NCBI RefSeq assembly: GCF_017873765.1
Contig: NZ_JAGGKP010000001.1
Location: forward strand, 1,364,001 to 1,428,000
DNA: 64,000 bases
DNA from: Paenibacillus sediminis
Lineage (GTDB): Bacteria; Bacillota; Bacilli; Paenibacillales; Paenibacillaceae
Reading direction: 5' to 3'
In this document: positions 36,626 through 45,817 of the stretch, in pieces
Numbering within the stretch: position 1 is the stretch's first letter
Layout of the letters: every line of letters starts with the position of its first letter
Made by a program: the position numbers and the translations under genes
The notes under the pieces: generated by a model
The model's database searches: none
What the model was told of the DNA's origin: nothing
What the model saw: only the letters and a program-made list of their open reading frames with translations

Positions 36626-37618
36626 TTAAAATTTTGCATGAGGATGGCTTAACAATTTTTGAAGAACCGTGTCTCCGACTTCCAATCCTAATTCCTTATA
36701 ACCTAGCAATACGGCACCAGCTACTGGCGAGCAGAGGGGATGTGTAAGAAAATATTTCTTCCCTTCCGTAAAATGAGTGCTGCTAAGATTTTTCTCCATC
36801 ATTTGAAGCATATACGGACTCCGTAAGACACTTCCAATAAGAGCAATCTCAATATTTGTTCTCTCGTAACAGGCGCCTAGCATCATAATGCCAGTCGTTA
36901 TTTCGTCCAGCGCTGAATGACAGACTTGTTCCGCTAGAGGAATTTGATTGTCCGCTGCACTTGTAATTAAGGGAGCCATCGATCCAAATTTTCGGTTACG
37001 CTCATGTGGGTCTTCTATAAAACCGGAAGCCCCTAATCTAGCTAGTTGTTGAATATCATCGACTTCCCAATATTGTAAAATACTTTGAACGAGCGGCAAA
37101 TCTGTTTCTGAATATTGCCCTGCAATAATTCGGTGTACTGTCTTATATGCAAGAGAACGGGCGCCTGACGCCGCATAATGAATAAAATCGTAGTTTGAAA
37201 GCTGCTCTCCTGCCTCATTTACACCAAATATGATGGAGCCTGTTCCAGAGATTGCAATAATGCCTGGTTCGCCATGAAATGCACCTATTTGTGCAATTAA
37301 CGCATCGGTCACTACCTTGGGTGTACATGCAAGCCCTTCTAATTGAACAAAATCACGCGCCCATTTGTAATCATCTTCTTTATCAATGCCCGCTATTCCT
37401 GCAACGAAATGTGCAAGGTCTTCCCGCTTTAACCCCGCTATATCTAGCGTTGTATCAACCACTTGCTGCAAATTCGCTTTGGCATCCATATTTCGATAAG
37501 GATTTGCGCCGCCAGCTTCTGCATAAGCAAGAACTTGACCTGCTCCATCAACAATCATGGCCCGAGTGTGGCTTCCGCCGCCGTCGATTCCCATAATGAC
37601 CGGAGACTGCTTAATCAT
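36626..37618 (-). CDS. BadF/BadG/BcrA/BcrD-family ATPase, likely N-acetylglucosamine-type kinase
   Basis: ASKHA-fold kinase of 330 aa. The phosphate-binding loop is MGIDGGGSHTRAMI (about 9-22), then ISGTGSIIFGVN and YAASGARSLAYKTVHR; a GSVLRSPYM segment lies near the end. Stand-alone members in Bacillales are annotated as N-acetylglucosamine or other amino-sugar kinases. GAGGTGACATC precedes the ATG. No sugar uptake genes adjoin it. Confidence 0.85.
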   Translation of the reverse strand: MIKQSPVIMGIDGGGSHTRAMIVDGAGQVLAYAEAGGANPYRNMDAKANLQQVVDTTLDIAGLKREDLAHFVAGIAGIDKEDDYKWARDFVQLEGLACTPKVVTDALIAQIGAFHGEPGIIAISGTGSIIFGVNEAGEQLSNYDFIHYAASGARSLAYKTVHRIIAGQYSETDLPLVQSILQYWEVDDIQQLARLGASGFIEDPHERNRKFGSMAPLITSAADNQIPLAEQVCHSALDEITTGIMMLGACYERTNIEIALIGSVLRSPYMLQMMEKNLSSTHFTEGKKYFLTHPLCSPVAGAVLLGYKELGLEVGDTVLQKLLSHPHAKF

Positions 37619-37752
37619 GATGTCACCTCAATCTCTCTAGAAGTATTCAAGGCAGGTGTCATTAGACCCTGCCTCATCATTTTTGAAACAACTACTGGCT
37701 ATATTCAACCTCGAATCGATAACGCTCATTTATTGGCTTCATTTCAGCAAAT

Positions 37753-37938
37753 TTACTTAGACGATTTCGTATTTTCCGCTAATAGACTTGGGAAACGCTC
37801 ATTAAACCCTACTTTCGCAGCAATCTCCTGCATATCTCCCAAACTGAGCTCATTACCCTTTAAAACAACACCCGCTCGATTGCCCTGATTTGGAATCGAC
37901 GAGAAAGCATCATAATGGAGAACTTCAACTTTCTTCAT
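37753..37938 (-). pseudogene. Truncated PhzF-family gene (N-terminal piece)
   Basis: The 61 codons open VEVLHYDAFSSIPNQGNRAGVV and continue MQEIAAKVGFNERFP, the known N-terminus of PhzF-like isomerases, which are about 260-300 aa. It then ends in AENTKSSK and a stop. Position 19 reads R where the family has P (GNPAGV). The rest of the gene is missing from the following 130 bases. Confidence 0.7.
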
Positions 37939-37968
37939 CGTTCATTCACTCCTAAGTATAGTTTTCGA

Positions 37969-38556
37969 CTAATGATATTTTCTAACTTTTAAAGCAACAT
38001 AGAGCGCTAACCCCAATATACCTAATCCCAAAATGGAGTTAAGGACAATTGTAAGTATATGATGCAAGGGAGAGGATTCTATAGTATCAGACACAGCAGA
38101 ACCATTTTCGGATGGTGCCATACCTTTGCCTAGTATATGTAAATCCTCTTCAGCCGCAGAAAGCTCGATCGTTCTACCGCAAAGTAAAACTTGCGGATGA
38201 TTTGGTTCACCGCCAGCATAGACGAGATATTGCTGTCCTTCTACGAAATCGAATCCACAGCTAGCGCTGTCCCGAGCAGTCGTGATGGAAATTTTCCGCC
38301 CGACATCGCCTTTCCACACTTCGAAAACTTCAAAATTCACTTGAATAGGATCCGCAGTGGATTTCATCACCGTGTTGGGCAGGGCTATGGATACCACTTT
38401 TCCTGAAAAAACAGCTGTTTGCATCTGAAACTCGCCTGAGACAGAAGGTGATACGGCACATGAACAAGCAGACGTGTAAGTTGAATGCCCAAACAATAAA
38501 ATAAATATAAGCGCAATAATTATGGTAGATTTCAATACTAGCATTGTCCCTTTCAT
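37969..38556 (-). CDS. Secreted TIMP/NTR-like protein with C-terminal membrane anchor
   Basis: 195 aa. An N-terminal hydrophobic signal segment ends at TSACSCA, the cysteine pair typical of the bacterial tissue-inhibitor-of-metalloproteinase-like family. FSGKV, VFEVWKGD, SCGFDFVEGQQYLVYA and LCGRT follow in the family order. A hydrophobic segment near the end (about 165-188) and a basic tail suggest anchoring in the membrane. The role is unknown. Confidence 0.78.
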   Translation of the reverse strand: MKGTMLVLKSTIIIALIFILLFGHSTYTSACSCAVSPSVSGEFQMQTAVFSGKVVSIALPNTVMKSTADPIQVNFEVFEVWKGDVGRKISITTARDSASCGFDFVEGQQYLVYAGGEPNHPQVLLCGRTIELSAAEEDLHILGKGMAPSENGSAVSDTIESSPLHHILTIVLNSILGLGILGLALYVALKVRKYH

Positions 38557-38765
38557 CTAACTTCCCCTTTGTAAGCTTGAGGCGATCAAGCCTCTAGAAT
38601 GAGAGCCAACTTGTATGAATGGAGTAATTGATGTGTGGAATTGGGATTTGCGAATGTAATGAATAATTGAGAGCGTGGCGATAAACAGAAGCCAAATGAA
38701 CAGTGAGGTAAATTCTGGGTGTATAATTAGTTATACCATAAAACAAGTTGATCGTTCAAAGAGAA

Positions 38766-39389
38766 TTATTCGTATCCTCCTGGACGAATGGGGTACAGAT
38801 TGCCGTCAATGGCAAAAGAAACTTTACCCGTTTCTTCAGACACAACAAGAATCAGCGCGTCACTGACTTCGGATAGACCTAAGGCTGCACGATGTCTTGT
38901 GCCCAGTTTCCTGCTCAGTGTGCTTGACTGAGATAAAGGAAGGACGTTGCCTGCCGATACGATCTCATTTCTTTCTATAAGTACAGCTCCGTCATGGAGC
39001 GGTCCTCCCGGATAAAAAATAGACTCAAGAAGGGAATAAGTTACTTTGGCGCCTACAGGAATGCCTGAATGCATATATGGACGAAGTGAATTTTCACGCT
39101 GAACGGCGATGATCGCCCCGTGTTTCCGTTCCGAAAAATGCTGAACGGCAGTGGATAAATCTTGATAGCAATCACTGTACGGTGAGAGGTACGAGTTTAA
39201 ATAATATGAAGCCGCAGTCATCTGCAGATCCGAGAATATTTTATGGACTTGCTCAAATTCGGAAAGTATACAGCATTCTTTTTCATCAATCGTATCAAGT
39301 ATATTCCCGATCTCACTGGAAATTCTTTGGAGGTACACCTTCAATTGAGTTTTCATAGACGAAGATAGTCCAATGTCTTCAATCTTCAT
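38766..39389 (-). CDS. cdaS: Sporulation-type diadenylate cyclase CdaS
   Basis: Makes cyclic di-AMP from two ATP. The 207-aa protein is the same length as B. subtilis CdaS and has its layout: an N-terminal pair of helices (1-60) that restrains activity, then a DAC domain with DGA at 133-135 and RHR at 165-167 (LHDGAVLI, GTRHRAAL). ATG 39389 lies eight bases after GGGAGGTG; the eight codons upstream are not part of the family. CdaS is made in the forespore in B. subtilis; no clear sigma-G promoter was found here. Confidence 0.92.
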   Translation of the reverse strand: MKIEDIGLSSSMKTQLKVYLQRISSEIGNILDTIDEKECCILSEFEQVHKIFSDLQMTAASYYLNSYLSPYSDCYQDLSTAVQHFSERKHGAIIAVQRENSLRPYMHSGIPVGAKVTYSLLESIFYPGGPLHDGAVLIERNEIVSAGNVLPLSQSSTLSRKLGTRHRAALGLSEVSDALILVVSEETGKVSFAIDGNLYPIRPGGYE

Positions 39390-39470
39390 AACGATTGCAC
39401 CTCCCTGCGGCATGAATCATTTCCCATATTACTTTCTCCTCATTGTGTAAAAGATATGCAGTTACAACAA

Positions 39471-39515
39471 AGCGACTAAGTCATTCCGATATTTTACCGG
39501 AAACCTAGTCGCTTA
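39471..39515 (-). terminator. Terminator after rbsB
   Basis: AAGCGACTA (39471-39479) pairs with TAGTCGCTT (39507-39515), with an inner TTCCG/CGGAA stem. It lies 17 bases after the rbsB stop. The T-run is short. Confidence 0.6.
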
Positions 39516-39531
39516 TTTTATCCAGTATGAT

Positions 39532-40461
39532 TTATTGTTTCTTTATAAGTTCCAATTCAACTGGAATGCTGCTTTCTACCGTTTCACCATTAGCCACTTT
39601 AATAGCTGTTTCTACTGCTTTTTCACCGATCAATTTAGGTTTTTGTGCGATTGTACCTGCTAGTTTACCTTCGTTAACCGCTTTGACAGCATCATCAGTC
39701 GCATCAAAGCCCACCACAATAACATCTTTTTTACCAAAGGAATCAAGCGCTTGTAATGCACCTAAAGCCATTTCGTCATTGTGCGCAAAGACAGCCTGAA
39801 TATCGGAGTTACTTTGCAAAATGTTCTCCATAACCGTCAAACCTTTCGCTCGGTCAAAGTCAGCAGGCTGAGATGCTACAACTTTAACTCCGTCTTTATT
39901 ATCTACAGCTTTGTGAAAGCCATCTCCACGATCGCGTGCAGCAGACGTTCCTGCGATACCTTGAAGCTCGGTTATGTTTCCTTTGCCGCCTAGAAGCTCG
40001 AGAATGTAGTCACCCGCCATTTGCCCGCCTTTAACATTATCGGAAGCAATATGAGACACAACTTTACCGCCATTTGCAGCACGGTCAACGGTAATGACCG
40101 GAATATTCGCTTTATTCGCAGATTCAACAGCTGTCACAACCGCATCACTATCCGTTGGGTTAATTAGGATGACATTAACTTTTTGCTCAATCAAATCTTC
40201 AACATTGCTAATTTGTTTAGCCGTATCATCTTGTGCATCAAGTACGATGAGCTCAGCGCCAGCTTTATCTGCAGCTGCCTGTGCACCTTCTTTCAAGGTA
40301 ACAAAGAATGGATTATTTTGTGTTGAGATCGCTAGACCGATTTTAATCTTGCCACCTGAAGAACCGGCGCTTTTAGCTGTACCGGAATCCTTTTCAGTCG
40401 AACATGCCGAAAGGATTAGGAATAACGCAAGCAACACCGAAACGATAGACCATTTTTTCAT
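39532..40461 (-). CDS. rbsB: Ribose ABC transporter substrate-binding lipoprotein
   Basis: Captures ribose outside the membrane. The 309-aa protein has a lipoprotein signal with lipobox LSAC (Cys20), then a periplasmic-binding fold of the RbsB type (IGLAISTQNNPFFVTLKEGAQ, INPTDSDAV, TVDRAANGG, HNDEMALGALQAL). It closes the rbs operon; a stem-loop follows. Confidence 0.95.
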   Translation of the reverse strand: MKKWSIVSVLLALFLILSACSTEKDSGTAKSAGSSGGKIKIGLAISTQNNPFFVTLKEGAQAAADKAGAELIVLDAQDDTAKQISNVEDLIEQKVNVILINPTDSDAVVTAVESANKANIPVITVDRAANGGKVVSHIASDNVKGGQMAGDYILELLGGKGNITELQGIAGTSAARDRGDGFHKAVDNKDGVKVVASQPADFDRAKGLTVMENILQSNSDIQAVFAHNDEMALGALQALDSFGKKDVIVVGFDATDDAVKAVNEGKLAGTIAQKPKLIGEKAVETAIKVANGETVESSIPVELELIKKQ

Positions 40462-40493
40462 ATAAAATCCTCCTTAATATAGATTTAAAATCG

Positions 40494-41450
40494 TTAATTA
40501 CTCTTTTTAGAACGGTCCAGCAACACTGCAATTAATATGACAATCCCCTTTACCACCTGTTGATAGAACGAAGAAACATTTAATAGATTAAGCCCGTTGT
40601 TAAGCACTCCGATGATGATTGCCCCAATCAGCGTACCCACAATCCAACCTCTGCCTCCGGATAAACTCGTACCGCCAAGCACAACGGACGCAATCGCGTC
40701 CATCTCATAAGCTGTCCCTGCAGTCGGCTGAGCAGAATCCAAACGAGAGGTTAGAATCATGCCGCTCATCGCGGCGAGTAAACCACTGATCGAGTACACG
40801 AAAATTTTAACCTTTGTCGTACTAATTCCTGAGAGCCACGTCGCCTCCTCATTACTGCCGATCGCGTATACGCGTCTGCCGAAAGTAGTATGTTTCAAAA
40901 TAATGTATAACACTGCAAATGCAACGACCATCCAAATGATTGGCATCGGTATTTGCAGGAAATACCCTTTTCCGAAAATAGCAAAATTGTCATTTAGACC
41001 TGTAATCGGTTTACCGTCGGTATACACCAGGGTTAATCCGCGAAATACGGTCATCGTACCAAGTGTAACGATAAACGGAGCTAATCTTCCTTTTGCTATG
41101 AGCACACCATTCAAAGCACCCATCAGCCCGCCAGTGATCAGCCCAATAAGAACGGACAGCCAAGTATCCATTCCACCTGCCATTAGACCTGCAGTAACCG
41201 CACTCGATAACGCGAGAATTGATCCAACTGAAAGGTCAATTCCCCCCGTCAGAATCACAAAAGTCATCCCAAATGCGATGAAAGCATTAATTGAAATTTG
41301 GCGAAACACATTAAGTAAGTTATTCACTGTGAGGAAGTTATCTGAGGCAAATGACAGAACAATGAATAATAGCAGCAACCCGACTAAGGTGCCAAGGCTT
41401 TGAAATTTGACGAATTTCATTTTATGGTTCGCTTTGACTTCAGCTTGCAT
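40494..41450 (-). CDS. rbsC: Ribose ABC transporter permease
   Basis: Membrane channel of the ribose transporter. The 318-aa protein has about eight to ten membrane helices and the family motifs FVILTGGIDLSVGSILAL, FIVTLGTMTVFRG and ASVVLGGTSLSGGRG. ATG 41450 lies eight bases after GGAGG and overlaps the end of rbsA by 11 bases. The frame continues 36 codons upstream inside rbsA but lacks support. Confidence 0.95.
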   Translation of the reverse strand: MQAEVKANHKMKFVKFQSLGTLVGLLLLFIVLSFASDNFLTVNNLLNVFRQISINAFIAFGMTFVILTGGIDLSVGSILALSSAVTAGLMAGGMDTWLSVLIGLITGGLMGALNGVLIAKGRLAPFIVTLGTMTVFRGLTLVYTDGKPITGLNDNFAIFGKGYFLQIPMPIIWMVVAFAVLYIILKHTTFGRRVYAIGSNEEATWLSGISTTKVKIFVYSISGLLAAMSGMILTSRLDSAQPTAGTAYEMDAIASVVLGGTSLSGGRGWIVGTLIGAIIIGVLNNGLNLLNVSSFYQQVVKGIVILIAVLLDRSKKSN

Positions 41451-42948
41451 CACGATTCCCTCCCCCGGTTGCAGCAAACATGATTTTCTCTTGAGTGGCT
41501 TCTTCTCTTGTAAAATGTCCTGTGATCCGTCCCTCGTGCATAACAAGGATGCGGTCACTCATTCCCATGACTTCTGGAAGCTCTGACGATATCATCAAAA
41601 TAGCTACACCTTGTCTCGCGAGTTGGTTCATCAAGTCATAAATTTCTTTTTTCGCCCCGATGTCAACGCCCCTAGTTGGTTCATCCAAGATAAGCAGTTC
41701 TGGATTTGTGGCAAGCCATTTTCCTATGACTACTTTTTGTTGATTGCCTCCGCTTAAGGACCCCACAGATTGGTTCGCACTCAATGCTTTAATATGCAGC
41801 TGCTTCATCATTTTGTCAGTCAATTCTTCATTCCGAGCTTTACTCATAAATCCAAACTTCGAAACGGCCAGCAAATTTGGCAGCGCGATGTTATGCGAAA
41901 CCGACATTGGAAGCAGTAGTCCTTCATCTTTACGGTCTTCTGTAACGAGAGCAATACCTGCCTGAATGGCTTCAATAGGTTTTCGAATGTTGACTTGTTT
42001 GCTGCTTACAGTAATGACACCTTGATCAGCGGGCGTAACCCCGAACAACACTTTGGCGAGTTCAGTTCTTCCGGCTCCCATGAGTCCAGCTAAAGCAACG
42101 ATTTCACCAGCACGGATAGAGAAGAAGATGTTGTGCAGCTTGCCTTTCAGTGTGAGGCCTTCTACTTTTAATTTTTCGGCTCCAAACTCAATATCGATTT
42201 TCGGAAAACGATCTGTAATTTCACGGCCGACCATCATTTTTACGATTTCATCCATACTCGTCTCACTGACACGCTTGGTCCCTACATATTTGCCATCTCG
42301 CATTACAGTAACCCGATCACAAATGCGGAATATCTCTTCCATTCGGTGGGAAATATAGATCATGCCGACTCCCTTCACCTTCAGGGAAGCGATTACATCA
42401 AATAGCGCATCTATTTCTCGATTTGTTAAAGCTGCCGTTGGCTCATCAAGCACGAGTATTTCCGTATTCATCGAGAGAGCCTTAGCAATCTCAACCATTT
42501 GCTGCTGTCCGACGGACAGTTCACTCGTTAATGTCGTTGGGTCAATTTGAAGACCGAGCTGAGATAAATAACGATCCGCCTCTTGCTTCATCTTCTTCCA
42601 GTGAATGAGTCCAGTTGAGCCATACGTAAACTCGCGTCCTAGAAAAATGTTCTCCATCACCGTCAGATGCGGAATCAAGTTAAGCTCTTGATGGATCATT
42701 GCAATTTTTAAGTTCTGAGCTTCTGATGGTGAGTTCATGTCCTGGACTTTACCTTTTACCGTGACGGTGCCGCTGTCCTTCGTATAAACACCATTTAATA
42801 TTTTCATCAATGTAGATTTGCCAGCACCATTCTCACCCATGAGTGCGTGCACTTCACCGGCTTCTAAATCGAATTGCACTTGATCCAAGACTTTGACGGC
42901 GGAGAAACTCTTGCTAATGTCTCTCATCTCTAACAGTTGTGCTGTCAT
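41440..42948 (-). CDS. rbsA: Ribose ABC transporter ATP-binding protein
   Basis: Double ATPase of 502 aa that powers ribose uptake. The first half has Walker A GENGAGKST and signature LSVGQQQMVEIAKAL with Walker B LVLDEPTAAL; the second half has the altered Walker A GLMGAGRTEL and signature LSGGNQQKVVIGKWL with LILDEPTRGVD. Order and spacing are those of RbsA. Confidence 0.96.
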   Translation of the reverse strand: MTAQLLEMRDISKSFSAVKVLDQVQFDLEAGEVHALMGENGAGKSTLMKILNGVYTKDSGTVTVKGKVQDMNSPSEAQNLKIAMIHQELNLIPHLTVMENIFLGREFTYGSTGLIHWKKMKQEADRYLSQLGLQIDPTTLTSELSVGQQQMVEIAKALSMNTEILVLDEPTAALTNREIDALFDVIASLKVKGVGMIYISHRMEEIFRICDRVTVMRDGKYVGTKRVSETSMDEIVKMMVGREITDRFPKIDIEFGAEKLKVEGLTLKGKLHNIFFSIRAGEIVALAGLMGAGRTELAKVLFGVTPADQGVITVSSKQVNIRKPIEAIQAGIALVTEDRKDEGLLLPMSVSHNIALPNLLAVSKFGFMSKARNEELTDKMMKQLHIKALSANQSVGSLSGGNQQKVVIGKWLATNPELLILDEPTRGVDIGAKKEIYDLMNQLARQGVAILMISSELPEVMGMSDRILVMHEGRITGHFTREEATQEKIMFAATGGGNRDAS

Positions 42949-42986
42949 GTTCTACCCTCTTTCGAAAGCGCATTCATTTTAACTTA

Positions 42987-43382
42987 CTAAAAAGTGACCC
43001 CCGCCTGTAAAATGATATTGGCATACGGAGTGAATTCCCCTGTACGAATAATCGCCTTTGCTTGATGCGTTAATTGTTTGAACTGTTCATGATTCATAAT
43101 TCTAATAGGCACTCCTTGCAAAGTTTGCTTCGTCTCACGGAAGAGTTCTACGCTGACCTCCTTCATTTCTTCAGCAACGATAAACTGCTCTACTTGCATC
43201 TCTTCCAAATTCGTTTCAAGTGTTTCGATAAACCCAGGCACGCCCTTGTTTAAGGCAGGATCAATGCGCTTCACATCGCTTGGAATCGGCAAGCCGCTGT
43301 CTGCGATTACAATCGTATCTGTGTGTCCAAGCTCACTGATGAGCCTGGGCAATTCACTGTTAATGATCCCAATTTTTTTCAT
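42987..43382 (-). CDS. rbsD: D-ribose pyranase
   Basis: Converts beta-pyranose to beta-furanose forms of ribose so that ribokinase can use it. The 131-aa protein has LGHTDTIVIADSGLPIP with the catalytic His20, and RTGEFTPYANIILQAGV at the end, both hallmarks of RbsD. It follows the broken rbsK by three bases. A cre-like sequence in the 38-base gap to rbsA is probably chance. Confidence 0.95.
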   Translation of the reverse strand: MKKIGIINSELPRLISELGHTDTIVIADSGLPIPSDVKRIDPALNKGVPGFIETLETNLEEMQVEQFIVAEEMKEVSVELFRETKQTLQGVPIRIMNHEQFKQLTHQAKAIIRTGEFTPYANIILQAGVTF

Positions 43383-43385
43383 GCT

Positions 43386-43729
43386 TCAATTCCCCCTGAG
43401 TGCTGCCCTGAAACTGATGACTTCCTCCATTGTAGGCATCCCGGTCTGTGCACCAAATTTGGTTACTGCAAGTGCGGATACTTGGGCTGCAAATAGGGCC
43501 GACTCCTCTAGTTCTTCGCTGCTTGCAATCGAAAAGGCTAAAGCCGCATTATAACAATCACCCGCTCCAGTCGTATCTACTACAGGCACCTTATATCCAG
43601 GTATCAGCTTAGTTCTGTACGGTTTGGCGTAATATAGTCGATATATCCACAAATCTCATCAGGCAATTTCTGCGCTGGGGCCGGGTTGAAAACAACCGTT
43701 TTCCTGAATTGTTTGTACGGATTTTTCAT
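43386..43729 (-). pseudogene. rbsK: Ribokinase gene with internal deletions
   Basis: An intact ribosome site and ATG (43729) remain, but the frame reads MKNPYKQ and then jumps into a late part of ribokinase (VVFNPGPAQKLPDEICGYIDYITPNRTEL) and stops. A second piece in another frame gives VPVVDTTGAGDCYNAALAF with the catalytic GAGD, then SALAVTKFGAQTGMPT. About 60 percent of a normal 300-aa ribokinase is missing. The flanking rbsR and rbsD are intact, so the break is confined to rbsK. Confidence 0.88.
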
Positions 43730-43730
43730 A

Positions 43731-44729
43731 TTATCTCCTTCTGTATGTAGATGCTCTAGCCATTAATGAAACGTCCAGTTCATAAATCTGATCTTCAACT
43801 AATGAACCTTCAATCTTTTTAATAAGAATTCTGGTGATTAGTGCCCCCATGTCATAGATAGGCTGAGCGATCGTCGTTAATTCGGGTTCTGTTATTTCTG
43901 TCGTTTGTATGCCGTCGAACCCGCAAACACCGACTTGTTCGCCTACCTTAATTCCCATTCGGTGCAGCACCTTCAGTGCTCCAATCGCCATCAGGTCATT
44001 GCCGGCAAAGATAGCATCAATATCAGGATGGCGTCTAAGCAGTTCTTCAGCAGCTTTCATCCCGCTAGCCATTCGGAAGTCGCCTGCTTCCATTAGCGTT
44101 GGTGAATACCATGCAAATCCTCGCACAGACTCTTCATAGCCGGCCAATCTATCTTTTGCCGTAATTGAATGTTGAGGTCCATGAATATGTGCAATTTTGG
44201 TATACCCCATTTCTAACAAATGCAGCACTGCCATCTTAGCGCCTTCCAAGTTTTTGGATCGAACAACACTAGACAGCTCATCGCTTGGTCCCCGGTCTAA
44301 GCATACATAAGGAATACTTCGCTTGTGCAATGCTTCTGTATCTTCATGAGTGAGTGTATTCGAAGCAAAAATAAAGCCATCTATGTATTTCTTCTTCAGC
44401 ACTTCAATATAATTTCTTTCCTTCCCCCCTTGGTCATCCGTATTACAAAAAATAACGGTATAGCCATATGTGGATGCGACATCCTCAACCGCTCTTGCCA
44501 AATCCGAAAAGAACAAGTTCGAAATATCAGGAAGAATAAGTGCTATCGTATTAGTTTGCTTACCGGCGAGCCCTCTAGCGACTACACTCGGTTCGTACTT
44601 TAATTTGTCAATTGCAGCTTTAATGTTCTGTTCTGTTTCCGAGTTCACATACCCGCTTTTGTTCAAATAACGTGAAATCGTAGATACGGATACGCCAGCC
44701 AACTTAGCCACATCGCGAATCGTCGCCAT
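43731..44729 (-). CDS. rbsR: LacI-family regulator of the ribose operon
   Basis: 332-aa repressor beginning ATIRDVAKLAGVSVSTISRYLN, the LacI helix-turn-helix, followed by a periplasmic-binding-like sensor domain (ALILPDISNLFFSDLARAV, FAGNDLMAIGALKVL, GVCGFDGIQTTEI). ATG 44729 has AAGGG nine bases upstream; the frame extends 54 codons further through the promoter, which rules that part out. As first gene of the operon it is likely autoregulated by ribose or ribose phosphate. Confidence 0.93.
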   Translation of the reverse strand: MATIRDVAKLAGVSVSTISRYLNKSGYVNSETEQNIKAAIDKLKYEPSVVARGLAGKQTNTIALILPDISNLFFSDLARAVEDVASTYGYTVIFCNTDDQGGKERNYIEVLKKKYIDGFIFASNTLTHEDTEALHKRSIPYVCLDRGPSDELSSVVRSKNLEGAKMAVLHLLEMGYTKIAHIHGPQHSITAKDRLAGYEESVRGFAWYSPTLMEAGDFRMASGMKAAEELLRRHPDIDAIFAGNDLMAIGALKVLHRMGIKVGEQVGVCGFDGIQTTEITEPELTTIAQPIYDMGALITRILIKKIEGSLVEDQIYELDVSLMARASTYRRR

Positions 44730-44781
44730 GAAATTAATCCCTTCGTGCACGTGTGTGCTTACTATGAGTAAAACCCAGTTA

Positions 44782-44795
44782 TGGTACCGGTTCCA
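44782..44795 (-). promoter_or_regulatory. LacI/CcpA-type operator of the rbs operon
   Basis: On the transcribed strand TGGAACCGGTACCA, which fits TGNAANCGNTNNCA exactly. It lies six bases downstream of the -10 hexamer, so bound RbsR or CcpA would block transcription. The two proteins recognise similar sequences and cannot be separated here. Confidence 0.75.
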
Positions 44796-44800
44796 CACTG

Positions 44801-44829
44801 AATATATCGCAAAATTTTCCAGTTCACAA
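44801..44829 (-). promoter_or_regulatory. Sigma-A promoter of the rbs operon
   Basis: On the minus strand TTGTGA (44829-44824), 17 bases, TATATT (44806-44801). It is about 72 bases before the rbsR start and directly upstream of the operator. Confidence 0.7.
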
Positions 44830-44911
44830 GATGATTTTATGATAAGATTTCCATAATCAAAAAAAGCCGCTATCCCTCTAGGAGAAAGCAACTTTGTAAG
44901 TTATGTAATAA

Positions 44912-45817
44912 TTAATTACCAAACCACTTCGGTCTAACCGAATCAAAATCATTATGATCTTGAATCACTCGGTTTAATCGATCAAGCATGAAATCCAGCT
45001 CATCCGGACTGACCTTCTGAATCCACACGACAGATGATAATACACTCATAGCCATGTACAAGGAATACAGCACCCAAAACTCCTCGCCCGGCTCTTCCCC
45101 ATTGAAATACCCTGCAATTTGTCCATTCGCGAAAGGGACGCTTACCTCGCTGCTGAACATGCCGACTTTAAGGAATTCATGTATCGGGTCTCCCCAATCA
45201 TAGCGATTAAAATCAATAACTCCGGATAGCACTTCATCTTTAACAATCAGGTTACCTACATGAAAATCGTCATGCTGGAATAAATTCGGCCGATCTTTCA
45301 TAAGGTCAGCATGCCTGTCAATGAAAGAAAGCAGCTTATTATCATGAATTACGCGTATTCCACATTGATAATATCTATCGACATAACGTCGATGCTTCGC
45401 TATTTTTCGCTCATACCAAGAGGGTATTTCCTGAGGAGCTTCTAATTGGTGTATTTTCCGCAGTTGCTGACCCGCTTCCAGTCCAATCATATATTGCACC
45501 GATTCCGAGTATGCAGGAAGTACCTCTAATGCGTCTTGCCCATCCACATAGCTAAGCAGCATATAGCCTAATGGAGATGACTCCAATTCGCCAATATCAA
45601 TGGGTAGTGAGCATTTAACATCAAGCCCAATCATCTGCTCCAATATAGAGTACTCTTGCTTCTTCGCATCTAGCTCACTAATGTCAAACAGTTTTAGCAG
45701 CTCTTTTCGGCCATCACTATACTCAACAAGATATTTTTTGTCAGTTGAGTAGCCCTTCTCAATAGGGGTGATTCTGCTTCCATTGAGCCGAGGGATGTCT
45801 TTCATTAAGTTATTCAT
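44912..45817 (-). CDS. Aminoglycoside phosphotransferase-family kinase
   Basis: 301-aa small-molecule kinase of the APH/choline kinase fold: FQHDDFHVGNLI is the Brenner-type catalytic loop and GVIDFNRYDWGDP the metal-binding DxD-type motif. The N-lobe has KGYSTDKKYLVEY and a Lys in ELLKLF. Members act on antibiotics, homoserine or other metabolites; the substrate is unknown. The start overlaps the stop codon of a small membrane protein gene (ATGAATAA), suggesting coupled translation. Confidence 0.87.
   Translation of the reverse strand: MNNLMKDIPRLNGSRITPIEKGYSTDKKYLVEYSDGRKELLKLFDISELDAKKQEYSILEQMIGLDVKCSLPIDIGELESSPLGYMLLSYVDGQDALEVLPAYSESVQYMIGLEAGQQLRKIHQLEAPQEIPSWYERKIAKHRRYVDRYYQCGIRVIHDNKLLSFIDRHADLMKDRPNLFQHDDFHVGNLIVKDEVLSGVIDFNRYDWGDPIHEFLKVGMFSSEVSVPFANGQIAGYFNGEEPGEEFWVLYSLYMAMSVLSSVVWIQKVSPDELDFMLDRLNRVIQDHNDFDSVRPKWFGN

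Noticed and set aside
37650..37674. Stem AGGCAGG/CCTGCCT after the PhzF fragment
   Set aside because: Bulged, no T-run; too weak to call a terminator.
38557..38866. Open frame of 63 codons on the plus strand before cdaS end
   Set aside because: Most of it is antisense to cdaS and lacks a ribosome site; no feature could be supported in 38557-38765.
40759..41403. 214-codon plus-strand open frame across rbsC
   Set aside because: Mirror of the hydrophobic codon use of rbsC; not a gene.
42962..42977. A second cre-like sequence (TCGAAAGCGCATTCAT) between rbsD and rbsA
   Set aside because: It lies inside the operon and overlaps the rbsA ribosome site region; one mismatch to the consensus can occur by chance and no promoter is visible.
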